Assembly (NCBI GenBank): GCA_963823515.1 | Contig: CAWGMB010000002.1 | Span: 372,001-436,000, forward strand | Source: Miltoncostaea sp963823515 | Lineage (GTDB): Bacteria > Actinomycetota > Thermoleophilia > Miltoncostaeales > Miltoncostaeaceae | Length of the DNA: 64,000 nucleotides | Direction: 5' to 3' | In this document: piece by piece, positions 1 to 8,805 of the stretch | How positions within the stretch are numbered: position 1 is the first letter of the stretch | Layout of the letters: every line of letters begins with the position of its first letter | The notes under the pieces: model-generated | Database searches by the model: none | Told to the model about the DNA's origin: nothing | What the model saw: only the letters and a program-made list of their open reading frames with translations | Translations under genes and position numbers: made by a program

Positions 1-961
1 CGTCGCCGTCGCCGAGCTCGATCGCGCGGCGGAAGCTCTTGACGGCCGCGCGGTACTCGCGACGGCTCGTGTGGATCTGCCCCTGCAGGTAGAAGAGGTC
101 GGTGAAGTCCGGGTAGGCCTGGAGTGCGTCGCCCAGCACGTCGAGAGCCTCGTCCCAGCGCTCGAGCGAGTGCAGGGAGGCGACGATGTTCCGCAGCAGC
201 AGCGAGGCGTAGTAGGCGTTGAGCGAGGCGAGCTCGCTGAACGAGCGCCGGAAGTAGCCGAGGGCGGTCTCGTGGTCGCCGATGCGCTGGTACTCGACGC
301 CGGCGTTGAAGAGGGTGAAGGAGTCGGTGGGCTTGCGCTCCACCTCCTCCATCACGATCGCCATGTTGCGATCGGTCTTCTCCTTGCCGCGGCTGGTCGG
401 CTCGAGGTAGCCGTAGTGATGGATCTCGATGCCCACGAAGCGGGTGCAGACACCGCCGACGGGGTCGACCTCGCCCATGATCTGCTCGTGCAGCGCGCCG
501 GTGTAGCGGTAGGCCGGCTTGTTGCGGAAGAGCCGGAAGGCGGAGTTGACGACGCTCTCGACGCCGAGCTCCTCACCGATGAAGTTGACCTCGCGCAGGC
601 AGTAGCCCTCGATGTCCTCGTCGTGCAGCAGCTCCTTCAGCGCCGCGCCGTCGATCAGCTCCTCGTCGGCGTCGAGCACCAGGATCCAGTCGCCCGTCGC
701 GGCGTCGATGCCCGTGTTGCGCGGGGTGGCGAAGTCGCCCTGCCACTCCTCGTGGAGCACGGTCGCGCCGAACGACTCGGCGATCTCGATGGAGCGGTCG
801 ACCGAGCCGGTGTCGACGATGACGATCTCGTCGACGACCCCCTGCACGCTCGCAAGGCAGCGCGCCAGGTGCTCCTCCTCGTCGCGCATGATCATGCAGA
901 GCGAGATCCGCTGGGGGGTCCGCTCCTTCGGCGTGGAGAGCGTCGCGATCGTGAGGCCCAT
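1..961 (-). CDS. Family 2 glycosyltransferase with TPR tail (3' end outside window)
   Basis: The gene runs off the left edge. The ATG at 961 is preceded by GGAAGGA six bases upstream. The first 100 residues form a GT-A nucleotide-sugar transferase domain: it starts near ISLCMIMRDEE, continues with EIVIVDTGSVDRS, and has the metal-binding acidic motif in VLDADEE. Residues from about 190 onward look like tetratricopeptide repeats (ALGYFRRSF, ALDVLGDAL, AVKSFRRAI). GT2-TPR proteins commonly glycosylate proteins or surface polymers in the cytoplasm. A sigma-28-type promoter sits directly upstream, so co-expression with flagellin, and flagellin as acceptor, are inferred. The real length is unknown. 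Confidence 0.85.
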   Translation of the reverse strand, partial: MGLTIATLSTPKERTPQRISLCMIMRDEEEHLARCLASVQGVVDEIVIVDTGSVDRSIEIAESFGATVLHEEWQGDFATPRNTGIDAATGDWILVLDADEELIDGAALKELLHDEDIEGYCLREVNFIGEELGVESVVNSAFRLFRNKPAYRYTGALHEQIMGEVDPVGGVCTRFVGIEIHHYGYLEPTSRGKEKTDRNMAIVMEEVERKPTDSFTLFNAGVEYQRIGDHETALGYFRRSFSELASLNAYYASLLLRNIVASLHSLERWDEALDVLGDALQAYPDFTDLFYLQGQIHTSRREYRAAVKSFRRAIELGDGD

Positions 962-992
962 CTCGGTCCTTCCGGAGGTCTGAGGTCCCCCC

Positions 993-1019
993 CCATCGGC
1001 GGGAGCGCGGAGAACTTGA
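993..1019 (-). promoter_or_regulatory. Sigma-28 (FliA)-type promoter of the GT-TPR gene
   Basis: On the minus strand the sequence reads TCAA, exactly 15 bases, then GCCGATGG. The known FliA consensus is TAAA-N15-GCCGATAA. Transcription would start near 986, giving a 25-base leader that still contains the Shine-Dalgarno sequence. The same CTCAAG/GCCGAT pair recurs at five other places in the window. Confidence 0.75.
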
Positions 1020-1086
1020 GCGCCGATGCCACAGGGACGCCGAGGGGCGCCGGGGCGCCCGCGACGAGCGCATCCGCGCCGGGTTG

Positions 1087-1890
1087 TCAGGCCAGCGGGA
1101 TCCTGTCGAGCAGCGGGTCGAACGCCCGCTGAGGCATCACCCCGCGAGGGTCGCCGCCGACCGGCAGGCCCCATTTCATCGCGTAGCGCATGGCGTTGCC
1201 GTTCAGCAGCGTGTCGTAGTCCTCGCCGAGGCTCCTGAACGTGCGGTGCCCGAAGTGGTGGACGTACGCATCGTCGGCCACCCAGAGGCGGATGCCGGCC
1301 AGGCGCGCGCGCAGCGCGTAGTCCTCGTCCTCCATGTTGCCGATCTCGAAGCGGGTGTCGAAGCCGCCGAGCGCGTCGAGCGCCTCACGGCCGATCGCCA
1401 TGCAGAGGCCGCTGACCCGGGTCACCTCGCGCCCCTGCCCGGCGTGCTCGCGGGCCCGGTCGGCCGCGAACGTGTCGAGCTCCGCCGAGGGCGCCGCATC
1501 GTAGGGCACGTGCGGGATGATCTGGTCGTCGGAGACCCAATTGGAGCGCGGACCCGCGATGCCGACGCCCTCCTCGCGCCCGAGCGCGCCGCGCAGGCCG
1601 GCGAGCCAGCCGGGCGTGGCGAGGGCGTCGTTGTTCAGCACCACCACCACGTCGCCCACGGCGGCGGCGAGGCCCAGGTTGCAGCCTCCGGCGAAGCCGA
1701 GGTTCACCGACGAGCGCACGACGCGCGCGCCGGCGGCGGCGCACCACTCCCCGGTGCCGTCGGTGCAGCCGTTGTCCACGACGATCACCTCGTGGGGCTC
1801 GGACGTGTGCCGGCCGATGCTCTGCAGGCAGAGGGCGGTGTAGAGCAGGTTCTCGTGGCACGGCACGACGATGCTGGTGAGCCCGCTCAC
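1087..1890 (-). CDS. Family 2 glycosyltransferase (rhamnosyltransferase-like)
   Basis: A 267-residue single-domain GT-A transferase. Visible motifs are SIVVPCHENL at the N-terminus, EVIVVDNGCTDGT, the conserved NLGFAGGCNLG, the acidic motif VVLNNDAL in place of a classical DxD, and a NMEDEDYALR catalytic-base region. This arrangement is typical of WcaE/rhamnosyltransferase-type enzymes that use NDP-sugars. It is the last gene of a four-gene run (8691 to 1087) in which each start overlaps the previous stop by four bases (here 1887-1890), so it is probably translationally coupled. Acceptor and donor cannot be read from the sequence; flagellin is inferred from context. Confidence 0.85.
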   Translation of the reverse strand: MSGLTSIVVPCHENLLYTALCLQSIGRHTSEPHEVIVVDNGCTDGTGEWCAAAGARVVRSSVNLGFAGGCNLGLAAAVGDVVVVLNNDALATPGWLAGLRGALGREEGVGIAGPRSNWVSDDQIIPHVPYDAAPSAELDTFAADRAREHAGQGREVTRVSGLCMAIGREALDALGGFDTRFEIGNMEDEDYALRARLAGIRLWVADDAYVHHFGHRTFRSLGEDYDTLLNGNAMRYAMKWGLPVGGDPRGVMPQRAFDPLLDRIPLA

Positions 1891-4022
1891 GCGGCGGCCC
1901 CCAGCGGCTCGGACCCCGCGAGCGCCGACAGGCGCGCGGTGGCGGCCGACGCGGTGTGCGCCCAGGTGTGGCCGGCGCGGATGTGCGCCGAGGCCGCGGC
2001 GCCGAGGGCCGCCGCGCGCCCGGGCGACTCCGCCACCGCGCGCATCGCAGCCACGAGGTCGGCCACCTCCACCTCGACCACCCGTGGGCGGCCGGCGATC
2101 AGCATGCCGCCCACCATGGCGCTCGCCATCGCGGCCTCCCGCGAGGGCACGAGCACGGCCGTGGAGGCGTCGCAGAAGTCACGCGCGGCCCCGCGGTCGG
2201 GGACGATCGCGGGCAGCCCGCAGGCCATCGCCTCGGCGATCGGAAGGCAGTAGCCCTCGCCCCGGTACGGCTGCACCAGGGCGTCGCAGGCCGCGTAGAG
2301 CCGGGGCATGTCGGCGTCGGGGAGGTCGTCGGTGAGGTGCAGGATGCGCGGGGCGCGGGGGTCGGCTTGGAGCTCGCGGACCAGCGCCGCCGCCTCCTGG
2401 GGAACGTAGGGGCCGCGCCCGCCGAAGTCCTTCAGCACGAGCGTCACGTCGTCGTGGCGCCGGAACGCGCGTCGGTAGGCCTCCAGCAGCAGGTCGATGC
2501 CCTTGCGCCAGATGAGACCGCCCACGAACAGGAGGCGCACGCCGGGCGCGCGGTCGCCCAGGTCGAGCGGGTCGGCGCCGGGACGAAAGCGCGCAGGGTC
2601 CACGCCGAGCGGCACGAGGGCCACGCGCGCGGGGTCCATGCCCCCCTCGAGCATGCCGTCGCGCACGTGGGTCGAGGCCACCCAGACCTCGTCGAGGGTG
2701 GCGGCCTGGGCGTGCACCCACTCCAGCGGCGGCGGGCCGTACTCCCAGTGCAGGTATTGCGCGACGCGGCCGCCGTGGGCCGGGCCGAGGCTGGGCGGGT
2801 AGGCGTGCCGGAGCGTGACGTCAACCTCCGGCAGTAGCGCGGAGATGCTGGGCTCCAGGTCGGAGTAGGCCGGGTCGGAGCGATCGAGGCGGTCCTCGCC
2901 CGTGTCGACGATGCCGAGCTCGACGGCGCCGCCGGCGATCAGGGCGCGCGCCAGGGCGCGGTTGACACCGGCCAGGGAGTGGACTCCGAAGACGCTCCCG
3001 CGAAGGAGCACGCGGGGGTGGCCGGGCGCGACGGTGCGCGACGCGCGGGGACGGACGGCGGTCTCGGCGAGGAGGGCCAACGCCTGTCGCGCCACGGCGC
3101 GGTGGTCGTGGGCCAGGGCGTCGGCCCGCGCCGACGCGCCGGCGGCGTGGCGCTCGTCCGGCCGCTCGTGGGCGGCGCGCAGGTCGGCGGCCCGCGGGGC
3201 GATCGCGGGACGGCCCATCGCGGCGGCCTCCAGGGCGACGCGGCTGCGCGCGCCCGCCGGGGTCGCCGCGACGACGGCGTCGCAGGCCGCGTGGAGCGCG
3301 ACCATGCGCGCGGCGGGAAGGAGCTCGTCGATCATCACGACGTCGGCCATCGCCTCGGGGTCGTGCCCCGAGGCGACGACCGCCGCGGCGGCGCGCTCCT
3401 GGATCGCGGCCAGGTCGAGCCCGTCGTCGGACCAGGTCTTCAGCACCAGCGTCACGTCGTCGCCGGCGGCGAACGCGGCGCACCACTCGGCCAGCAGCCG
3501 CTCGGCGCCGCGGCCCGCGGTCCATTCGAGGACGGCCAGGAACACCGTCCCGTGAGAGCCGGGGACCGACAGCGGCGGGGTGTCCGGATCGAGGACGTCG
3601 AGCTCGAGGGCCTCGGGCAGCACCCGCACCGCCGCGGGGGCGACCCCCGCCGAGATCAGCGCGTCGGCCTCCTGCCGGGTCGGCACCCAGAGGGCGTCGA
3701 GCTGATTGGCCCGCACGACGGCGTCGGGCGGCACGTCGAGCGCGGACAGGGACGTGCGGCCGATGCGCATCGTCCCGTGCGCGTAGGGGTCGAGCAGTCG
3801 GGCGGGGCCGTGCTCGATCGAGGCGGCCACGGCCGCGGGCTCCGGCAGCATCAGGTCGGCGAGTGCCTCGCGCTCGGCAGGCGTCACCGCCTCGCGGTAG
3901 TGCCAGACGCGGTGGTCCGCGCGCAGATCGGCGCCCTCCTCGCGCAGCCCGCGCACCAGCGCCCGCCCCTCCGCGGCCCACCCCGAGGGGTCGGTCAGCG
4001 GTCCCCGCCACACGATGGTCAT
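1887..4022 (-). CDS. Tandem double-domain GT-B (family 4-like) glycosyltransferase, first domain degenerate
   Basis: The start was placed at the ATG at 4022, which overlaps the upstream stop by four bases; the longer open frame is only a shadow. The 711-residue product contains two GT-B/GT4 units in tandem (about 1-375 and 380-711) and is a paralogue of the next gene upstream. The second unit keeps the E-x7-E nucleotide-sugar motif (RGEGYCLPIAEAMACG) and the WRKG phosphate-binding basic stretch. In the first unit the first glutamate is replaced by glycine (PAGARSRVALEAAAMG, residue 257) and the RKG stretch reads AGRG, so that half is probably catalytically dead. It may bind acceptor or serve as scaffold. 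Confidence 0.85.
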   Translation of the reverse strand: MTIVWRGPLTDPSGWAAEGRALVRGLREEGADLRADHRVWHYREAVTPAEREALADLMLPEPAAVAASIEHGPARLLDPYAHGTMRIGRTSLSALDVPPDAVVRANQLDALWVPTRQEADALISAGVAPAAVRVLPEALELDVLDPDTPPLSVPGSHGTVFLAVLEWTAGRGAERLLAEWCAAFAAGDDVTLVLKTWSDDGLDLAAIQERAAAAVVASGHDPEAMADVVMIDELLPAARMVALHAACDAVVAATPAGARSRVALEAAAMGRPAIAPRAADLRAAHERPDERHAAGASARADALAHDHRAVARQALALLAETAVRPRASRTVAPGHPRVLLRGSVFGVHSLAGVNRALARALIAGGAVELGIVDTGEDRLDRSDPAYSDLEPSISALLPEVDVTLRHAYPPSLGPAHGGRVAQYLHWEYGPPPLEWVHAQAATLDEVWVASTHVRDGMLEGGMDPARVALVPLGVDPARFRPGADPLDLGDRAPGVRLLFVGGLIWRKGIDLLLEAYRRAFRRHDDVTLVLKDFGGRGPYVPQEAAALVRELQADPRAPRILHLTDDLPDADMPRLYAACDALVQPYRGEGYCLPIAEAMACGLPAIVPDRGAARDFCDASTAVLVPSREAAMASAMVGGMLIAGRPRVVEVEVADLVAAMRAVAESPGRAAALGAAASAHIRAGHTWAHTASAATARLSALAGSEPLGAAA

Positions 4023-6304
4023 GCGATCAGCAGCTCGGCGGCGGGCCGTCCGGTGAGGGCGGTGATGCGCTCCAGGGCGACCTCGGCGGTGCGGTCCCAG
4101 GTGTGGTCGCCGCGGATCACCCGCGAGGCGCGGGCGCCCACGATGTTCGCGGCCACCTGGTCGTCGTAGACCGCGCGCATGGCGAGGGCCAGGTCGGCCG
4201 GATCGACCTCGTGCACCACCGGGTGGCGGTCCATGCGGTAGGAGCTGGCCACGTCGAAGGGGAGTTCGACCTGCCGCGAGGGGACGAGGAACGCGGTGTC
4301 CGGGGCGGTGAAGTCGCGGGCCGCGCCGCGGTCGGGGACGACCACCGGCAATCCGCAGGCCATGGCCTCGGCGATCGTCAGGCCGTAGGCCTCGCCGCGG
4401 CAGGGGTGCACGAGGCAGTGGCACGCGGTGTAGAGGCCGGGCATCGCCTCCTCGGCGATCGGCGCCGACAGGTGCAGCACGCGCGGTCCGTCGGGGCTCG
4501 CGGCCATGGCCCGCACACGGGCGTCGAGGCGGCCGGGCGGATAGGGCCCGCGCGGGCCGAAGTCCTTGACCACCAGCGTGACGTCGTCGTCGCGCCGGAA
4601 GGCGCGCTCGTAGGCGTCGAGGAGCAGGTCAACGCCCTTTCGCGCGTGCAGGCCGCCGATGAAGAGAAAGCGCAGCCCGGGGGCGGCGCCGGCGAGGTCG
4701 AGGGGCGCGGCGGCGGGGAGGAAGCGCTCCGGGTCCACACCGAGCGGGAGCACGACGACGCGGGCCGGATCGACGCCGGAGTCGGCCATCCAGTCGCGCA
4801 CGTAGGTCGAGGCGACCCAGACCTCGTCGGTCACCGCGTCGATCATGCGGACCCAGTCGGGCGGCAGCGGGCCGAACTCCCAGTGGAGCACCTGCACCAG
4901 GCGCCCCTGGGCGGGCCGGCCGAAGCTCGGCGGCTGCACCTGGCGGATCACCACGTCGGGCCCGCCGGGCAGGATGCGGCGAGCCGCGGAGGCCACGGCC
5001 GCCATGCCGGGCGCGCCGGGGTCGATGCCCACGCCGTCGGTGTCCACGAGCGCCAGCTCCAGGCCGCCGCGGCGCATCAGGGCGCGGGCGAGCTCGCGGT
5101 TGACGCCGGCCAGCGAGGACACGCCAGACAGGCAGCCCTCGATGATGGCGCGGGGGGCGCCGTCGCTCGCCGCCGCGGCCGAGCGCGCCCGGCGGCCGAG
5201 CTCGGCGAGGCGGCCGAGCGCGATCCGGGCGACGGTGCGGTGGTCGTAGCGGGCCGCGCGCACGATCGCGGCGGCGCCGCGGGCCCGGGCCTCGTGTGGG
5301 CGCGCGTGGACGTCGCGCATCGCGACGGCGAGGTCCTCGGCGCGCGGCTCGGCCCAGCGATGCCCGGCGAAGACCGGTATCTCCGCTGCGGCCGCGTCCG
5401 ACACCGGCACGAGGTCGAAGCCGACCGGCCATCCGACGGTGTCGTCGAGGAAGGCCGAGGGGCCCGACCAGTTCGTGGCGATCACGGGGCGGCCCATGGC
5501 CATCGCCTCGACCAGCGGCCTGCCCCATCCCTCGCCCCGCGTCGGGGCCACGACGGCGCTGCAGGCGGAGTAGAGGCGGCACATGTCCTGGGCCGAGAGC
5601 AGATCCTCCACGATCACGAGGTCGGCGATCGCGCCGGGGTCGCGCCCGCGGCGGGCCAGCTCGGCCAGCAGCTCCTGCTGGATCTCGGCCGTGCCGATGC
5701 CACGGCTGGTCGCCCAGACCTTCAGCACCAGCGTCACGTCGTCGCCCGCGGTGAAGGCGTCGCACCAGGCCGACAGCAGGACGTCCCACCCCTTGCGCAG
5801 GCTCCAGTCGAAGGCGGCCAGGAAGACCGTCCCATGGGCGCCGGGGATCTCGAGCGCCGACGCGGAGCGGTCGATCTGGTCGAGCTCGAACGGCTCGGGC
5901 ACCACGGCGAGGCGGTCGTGGTCGACGCCGGCGGCCGCGAAGGCGTCTCGGTTGTGCTCGGTCGGCACCCAGACCTCGTCCAGGGCGTTGCAGCGCGCGA
6001 CCCAGTCGGCCGGGATGCGGTCGGTCTCGAACATCGTCCGCCCCACGCGCACGCGGCCCGGCATGTAGGGGTCGAAGAGGCGGCCGATGGTGTGCTGCAC
6101 CGACGCGTCCACCGCCGGCAGTGCGGTCTCGGTGAGAGCGATCAGGGCGCGCTTCTCGGCGGGGCCGATCGCCTCGCGGCTGTTCCAGAGGTTGGGCTCC
6201 AGGCGCACGCGCGCGCCCTCGGCGACCAGCCCGCGCAGGAAGGCCCGGCCGCCCGCGGCGTAGCCGGACGGGTCGGTCACCGGGCCGCGCCAGACGAGGT
6301 TCAT
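4019..6304 (-). CDS. Tandem double-domain GT-B (family 4-like) glycosyltransferase
   Basis: 761 residues made of two complete GT4-type units. Both have a phosphate-binding RKG segment (LRKGWDV, residues about 170-176; ARKGVDL, about 554-560) and an intact E-x7-E motif (E258/E266 in RGEGWGRPLVEAM; E638/E646 in RGEAYGLTIAEAM). The enzyme probably adds two sugars in succession, or adds one with one unit and binds with the other; this is inference. The N-terminus (MNLVWRGPVTDPSGYA) matches that of the downstream paralogue (MTIVWRGPLTDPSGWA), which shows duplication of the whole gene. Four-base overlaps at both ends put it inside the glycosyltransferase operon. Confidence 0.87.
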   Translation of the reverse strand: MNLVWRGPVTDPSGYAAGGRAFLRGLVAEGARVRLEPNLWNSREAIGPAEKRALIALTETALPAVDASVQHTIGRLFDPYMPGRVRVGRTMFETDRIPADWVARCNALDEVWVPTEHNRDAFAAAGVDHDRLAVVPEPFELDQIDRSASALEIPGAHGTVFLAAFDWSLRKGWDVLLSAWCDAFTAGDDVTLVLKVWATSRGIGTAEIQQELLAELARRGRDPGAIADLVIVEDLLSAQDMCRLYSACSAVVAPTRGEGWGRPLVEAMAMGRPVIATNWSGPSAFLDDTVGWPVGFDLVPVSDAAAAEIPVFAGHRWAEPRAEDLAVAMRDVHARPHEARARGAAAIVRAARYDHRTVARIALGRLAELGRRARSAAAASDGAPRAIIEGCLSGVSSLAGVNRELARALMRRGGLELALVDTDGVGIDPGAPGMAAVASAARRILPGGPDVVIRQVQPPSFGRPAQGRLVQVLHWEFGPLPPDWVRMIDAVTDEVWVASTYVRDWMADSGVDPARVVVLPLGVDPERFLPAAAPLDLAGAAPGLRFLFIGGLHARKGVDLLLDAYERAFRRDDDVTLVVKDFGPRGPYPPGRLDARVRAMAASPDGPRVLHLSAPIAEEAMPGLYTACHCLVHPCRGEAYGLTIAEAMACGLPVVVPDRGAARDFTAPDTAFLVPSRQVELPFDVASSYRMDRHPVVHEVDPADLALAMRAVYDDQVAANIVGARASRVIRGDHTWDRTAEVALERITALTGRPAAELLIA

Positions 6305-8691
6305 CGCGCCACCCGGTGGGCGGGACCCTGAAGGAGAGCCTGGGCGCGGGCGTCGAGCGCCGCGGCCGCGGCCGCGATCGAGAAGCGCTCCTGCACGAGC
6401 GCGCGCCCCGCGAGGCCGCGCTCTGCAGCGCGCCCGGGATCATCGACCAGTGCCCGCATCTGGGCGCGCAGCGAGGGGACGCTCGGCTCGGCGAGGAGCA
6501 GGCCCTCGTAGAGGGAGTTGTCGGCCAGCAGGTCTCCGGGCGCCTCGACCATCCGCTCGACCTCCACCGGGAAGGACATGTGCGGCTGCATCAGCTCCTC
6601 GTAGCCGCCCCACGCGGTGGCGATCACCGGCACGCCGCAGGCGGCGGCCTCAAGCACCGGCATCCCCGCACCCTCACCCCGGCTGGGCAGAACGAAGGCG
6701 TCGGCCGAGCGGTAGAGGTTGGGCATCTCCCCATGCGCAACGGGCTCCAACACGAGCTCGATGTCGGCGACCGTCTCCGGGTCGAAGCCGGCTCCGCGCA
6801 GATGGCCGAGTGCCTGGTCGAGCACGCTCCCCTCCCCCCCGGCACCCGCGCCACGGTAGGTCACGATGACCAGCTTCACCGGCTCGTGGGGGGCGAACTC
6901 CTCGGCCCAGGCGCGCAGGAGGACGTCCCAGCCCTTCCGCCAGGTCCACTCGAAGATCGACAGGAAGGTGATGGGCGCATCCACCTTGCGCTCGCGCACG
7001 ACGGGCCGTAGGACCTCGGTGTCGACCGGGTAGGGAACGGCGTACAGCCGATCGGGGTCGACCCCGGCCTTCGCGAAGGTGCGGACGTTGAACGCGGTCG
7101 GCACCCAGACCTCGCGAACGGCGTTGCACTGCTCGACCCAGCTCGCAGGAATACCTTCGGCCTCGAAGCAGGTGGCGCCCACCAGCGGCAACCCGAGGCT
7201 TGCTGCAACGTCCTCCCAGACGCGGGATCCGTTGGGCAGGACCGGCAGGTTGTGCGCGACGCAGATGGAGGGGGCGAAATCCTGAGCCGGCAGGTGCAGA
7301 TCGGGGGCGACCAGACCCTCGGGTGCCGAGTTGACGACGAAGGCCATAACGGGAAGCCCTGCATGCTCGGCCGCCTGGAGCAGGCCACGACCGGCGCCCG
7401 CGTAGCCACTACGCCCGAGCAGGGGCCCGACCCACCCGATGCCGCGGCGCGAGGCTCTGGGACCGAGCAGCGCGCGACGAGCAGCCTCGGGCCTCGGGCA
7501 CTCTGCGTCGAGGATCCCGATGCGCGACTCGCCCACGCCGGCGGCGCGCAACGCCGCGAGCGCAAGCTGACCCACCGCCAGACTGACCCGCGCGCCGCTG
7601 ATGTCGGCAGGCACGTGAGCGTCCGGTCCGACGACCGCGACGAGAGGCCTCGAGCCCGAGGGATCGCCGAGCGACGAACCTCCGCGGCAATGACGAAAGA
7701 CGTCCGCGCCCGGCGTGCTCAGCCTTTGGCGGTTGAGAGCCGCGAGCAGGACGTCGTCGCACATTCCCGCGGCGTCGTCGGCGAGCGGGCCGGGGTCGGG
7801 GTCGATGGCAAACGGTCGCCGGCCCTCGGCGGTCAGAGCCCGCACCGCTTCGCGACCGAGAGCCGCCTCGCGGCCGGCGTCGAAGAGCGGGCCCTCCCAC
7901 ACGCAGTCGGCCCAGGCGCAGTCCTGCAGGCCGTCTTCGCGAAGGCGAGCCTCGAGATCTGGCTCCCAGCGGTGCCAGCGACGACGGAAGGCGAGGGCGT
8001 TGGAGGTGTCATGGCTCATGCGGCCCGGGCTCATCGACTCGTGGTGCACCACCACGCTGTCTCCGCGATAGAGCGTACGACGGCCGACCGCGGCGAGTCG
8101 CAGGCAGAGGTCGACGTCCTCGTAACCGTTGAGGTAGCGGAGGTCGAAGCCACCCACCTCGAGGAACAGGTCGCGGGAGATCGCGCAGCAGGCGCCTGTC
8201 ACCATTAGAAGCTCGCGGGTGCGCGTGACCGTCGGGTGCCCGCCCGGGGCACCATGGTGCAGATGTACCGGCTGACAGGCGAGGGAGAGCGCCATACCGG
8301 CGTGCTGGATGCGGCCGTCCGGGTACAGGAGGCGCGACCCGACCATCCCGATGCCCGGGTCGGAGGCGGCGGCGATGAGCGGCTCGAGCCAGCCCGCGCG
8401 CACCTCGGTATCGCTGTTCAGGAACACGACCACCCCCGCCGTCGCTGCGCGGGCGCCCTGGTTGCACGCCGCGGCGAACCCGGTGTTGAGCGGATTGCGA
8501 AGGATGGTCGCGGAGCCCTCCCACGCCTCGAGCAGCGGGGTCATCGCCGATTCGGTCGAGCCGTTGTCGACCAGCACCAGCTCGACCCCGTCGAGGCCGG
8601 TTGACGCGAGAGCGGCCAAGCAGGGGGCCAACATGTCGGCTCGCTGGAAGATGGGGATGACGATCGAGGCGCGAGGCATCTCGCCCACCAT
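6301..8691 (-). CDS. GT2-GT4 fusion glycosyltransferase
   Basis: 796 residues. Residues 1-260 form a family 2 GT-A domain (ASIVIPIFQRADM, ELVLVDNGSTES, NTGFAAACNQGA, VVFLNSDTEV, GYEDVDLCLR). The C-terminal 400 residues form a GT-B/family 4 domain with WRKGWDVLL and an intact E-x7-E in RGEGAGMPVLEAAACG. A degenerate linker of about 130 residues separates them. An alternative start is the second methionine, at 8679. It is the first of four coupled transferase genes and lies downstream of flagellin gene 1, separated by a hairpin. Transcription may come by read-through from the flagellin promoter, since no separate promoter is evident. Confidence 0.87.
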   Translation of the reverse strand: MVGEMPRASIVIPIFQRADMLAPCLAALASTGLDGVELVLVDNGSTESAMTPLLEAWEGSATILRNPLNTGFAAACNQGARAATAGVVVFLNSDTEVRAGWLEPLIAAASDPGIGMVGSRLLYPDGRIQHAGMALSLACQPVHLHHGAPGGHPTVTRTRELLMVTGACCAISRDLFLEVGGFDLRYLNGYEDVDLCLRLAAVGRRTLYRGDSVVVHHESMSPGRMSHDTSNALAFRRRWHRWEPDLEARLREDGLQDCAWADCVWEGPLFDAGREAALGREAVRALTAEGRRPFAIDPDPGPLADDAAGMCDDVLLAALNRQRLSTPGADVFRHCRGGSSLGDPSGSRPLVAVVGPDAHVPADISGARVSLAVGQLALAALRAAGVGESRIGILDAECPRPEAARRALLGPRASRRGIGWVGPLLGRSGYAGAGRGLLQAAEHAGLPVMAFVVNSAPEGLVAPDLHLPAQDFAPSICVAHNLPVLPNGSRVWEDVAASLGLPLVGATCFEAEGIPASWVEQCNAVREVWVPTAFNVRTFAKAGVDPDRLYAVPYPVDTEVLRPVVRERKVDAPITFLSIFEWTWRKGWDVLLRAWAEEFAPHEPVKLVIVTYRGAGAGGEGSVLDQALGHLRGAGFDPETVADIELVLEPVAHGEMPNLYRSADAFVLPSRGEGAGMPVLEAAACGVPVIATAWGGYEELMQPHMSFPVEVERMVEAPGDLLADNSLYEGLLLAEPSVPSLRAQMRALVDDPGRAAERGLAGRALVQERFSIAAAAAALDARAQALLQGPAHRVAR

Positions 8692-8750
8692 CGGCCCCGC
8701 CCGCGCCGACCTGAGCGCTTCGGAGGGCGGACGGCTCCGGCACCAACGCG

Positions 8751-8775
8751 ACGGGGCCCGCGATGCGGGCCCCGT
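8751..8775 (-). terminator. Hairpin between fliC1 and the glycosyltransferase operon
   Basis: An 11-bp perfect inverted repeat (ACGGGGCCCGC with its complement around a three-base loop) begins about 30 bases past the flagellin stop codon. No T-run follows on the minus strand, so it may be an attenuator or mRNA-stabilising structure rather than a full stop. Confidence 0.6.
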
Positions 8776-8805
8776 CGGTCGAGCGTTGTGTGTTCGGTTG
8801 TCGGT

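Noticed and set aside
4023..4424. Longer start for the 711-residue glycosyltransferase, adding 134 residues
   Set aside because: The extra text is Arg/Pro-rich shadow of the upstream gene; the ATG at 4022 overlaps the upstream stop by four bases and matches the paralogue's N-terminus.
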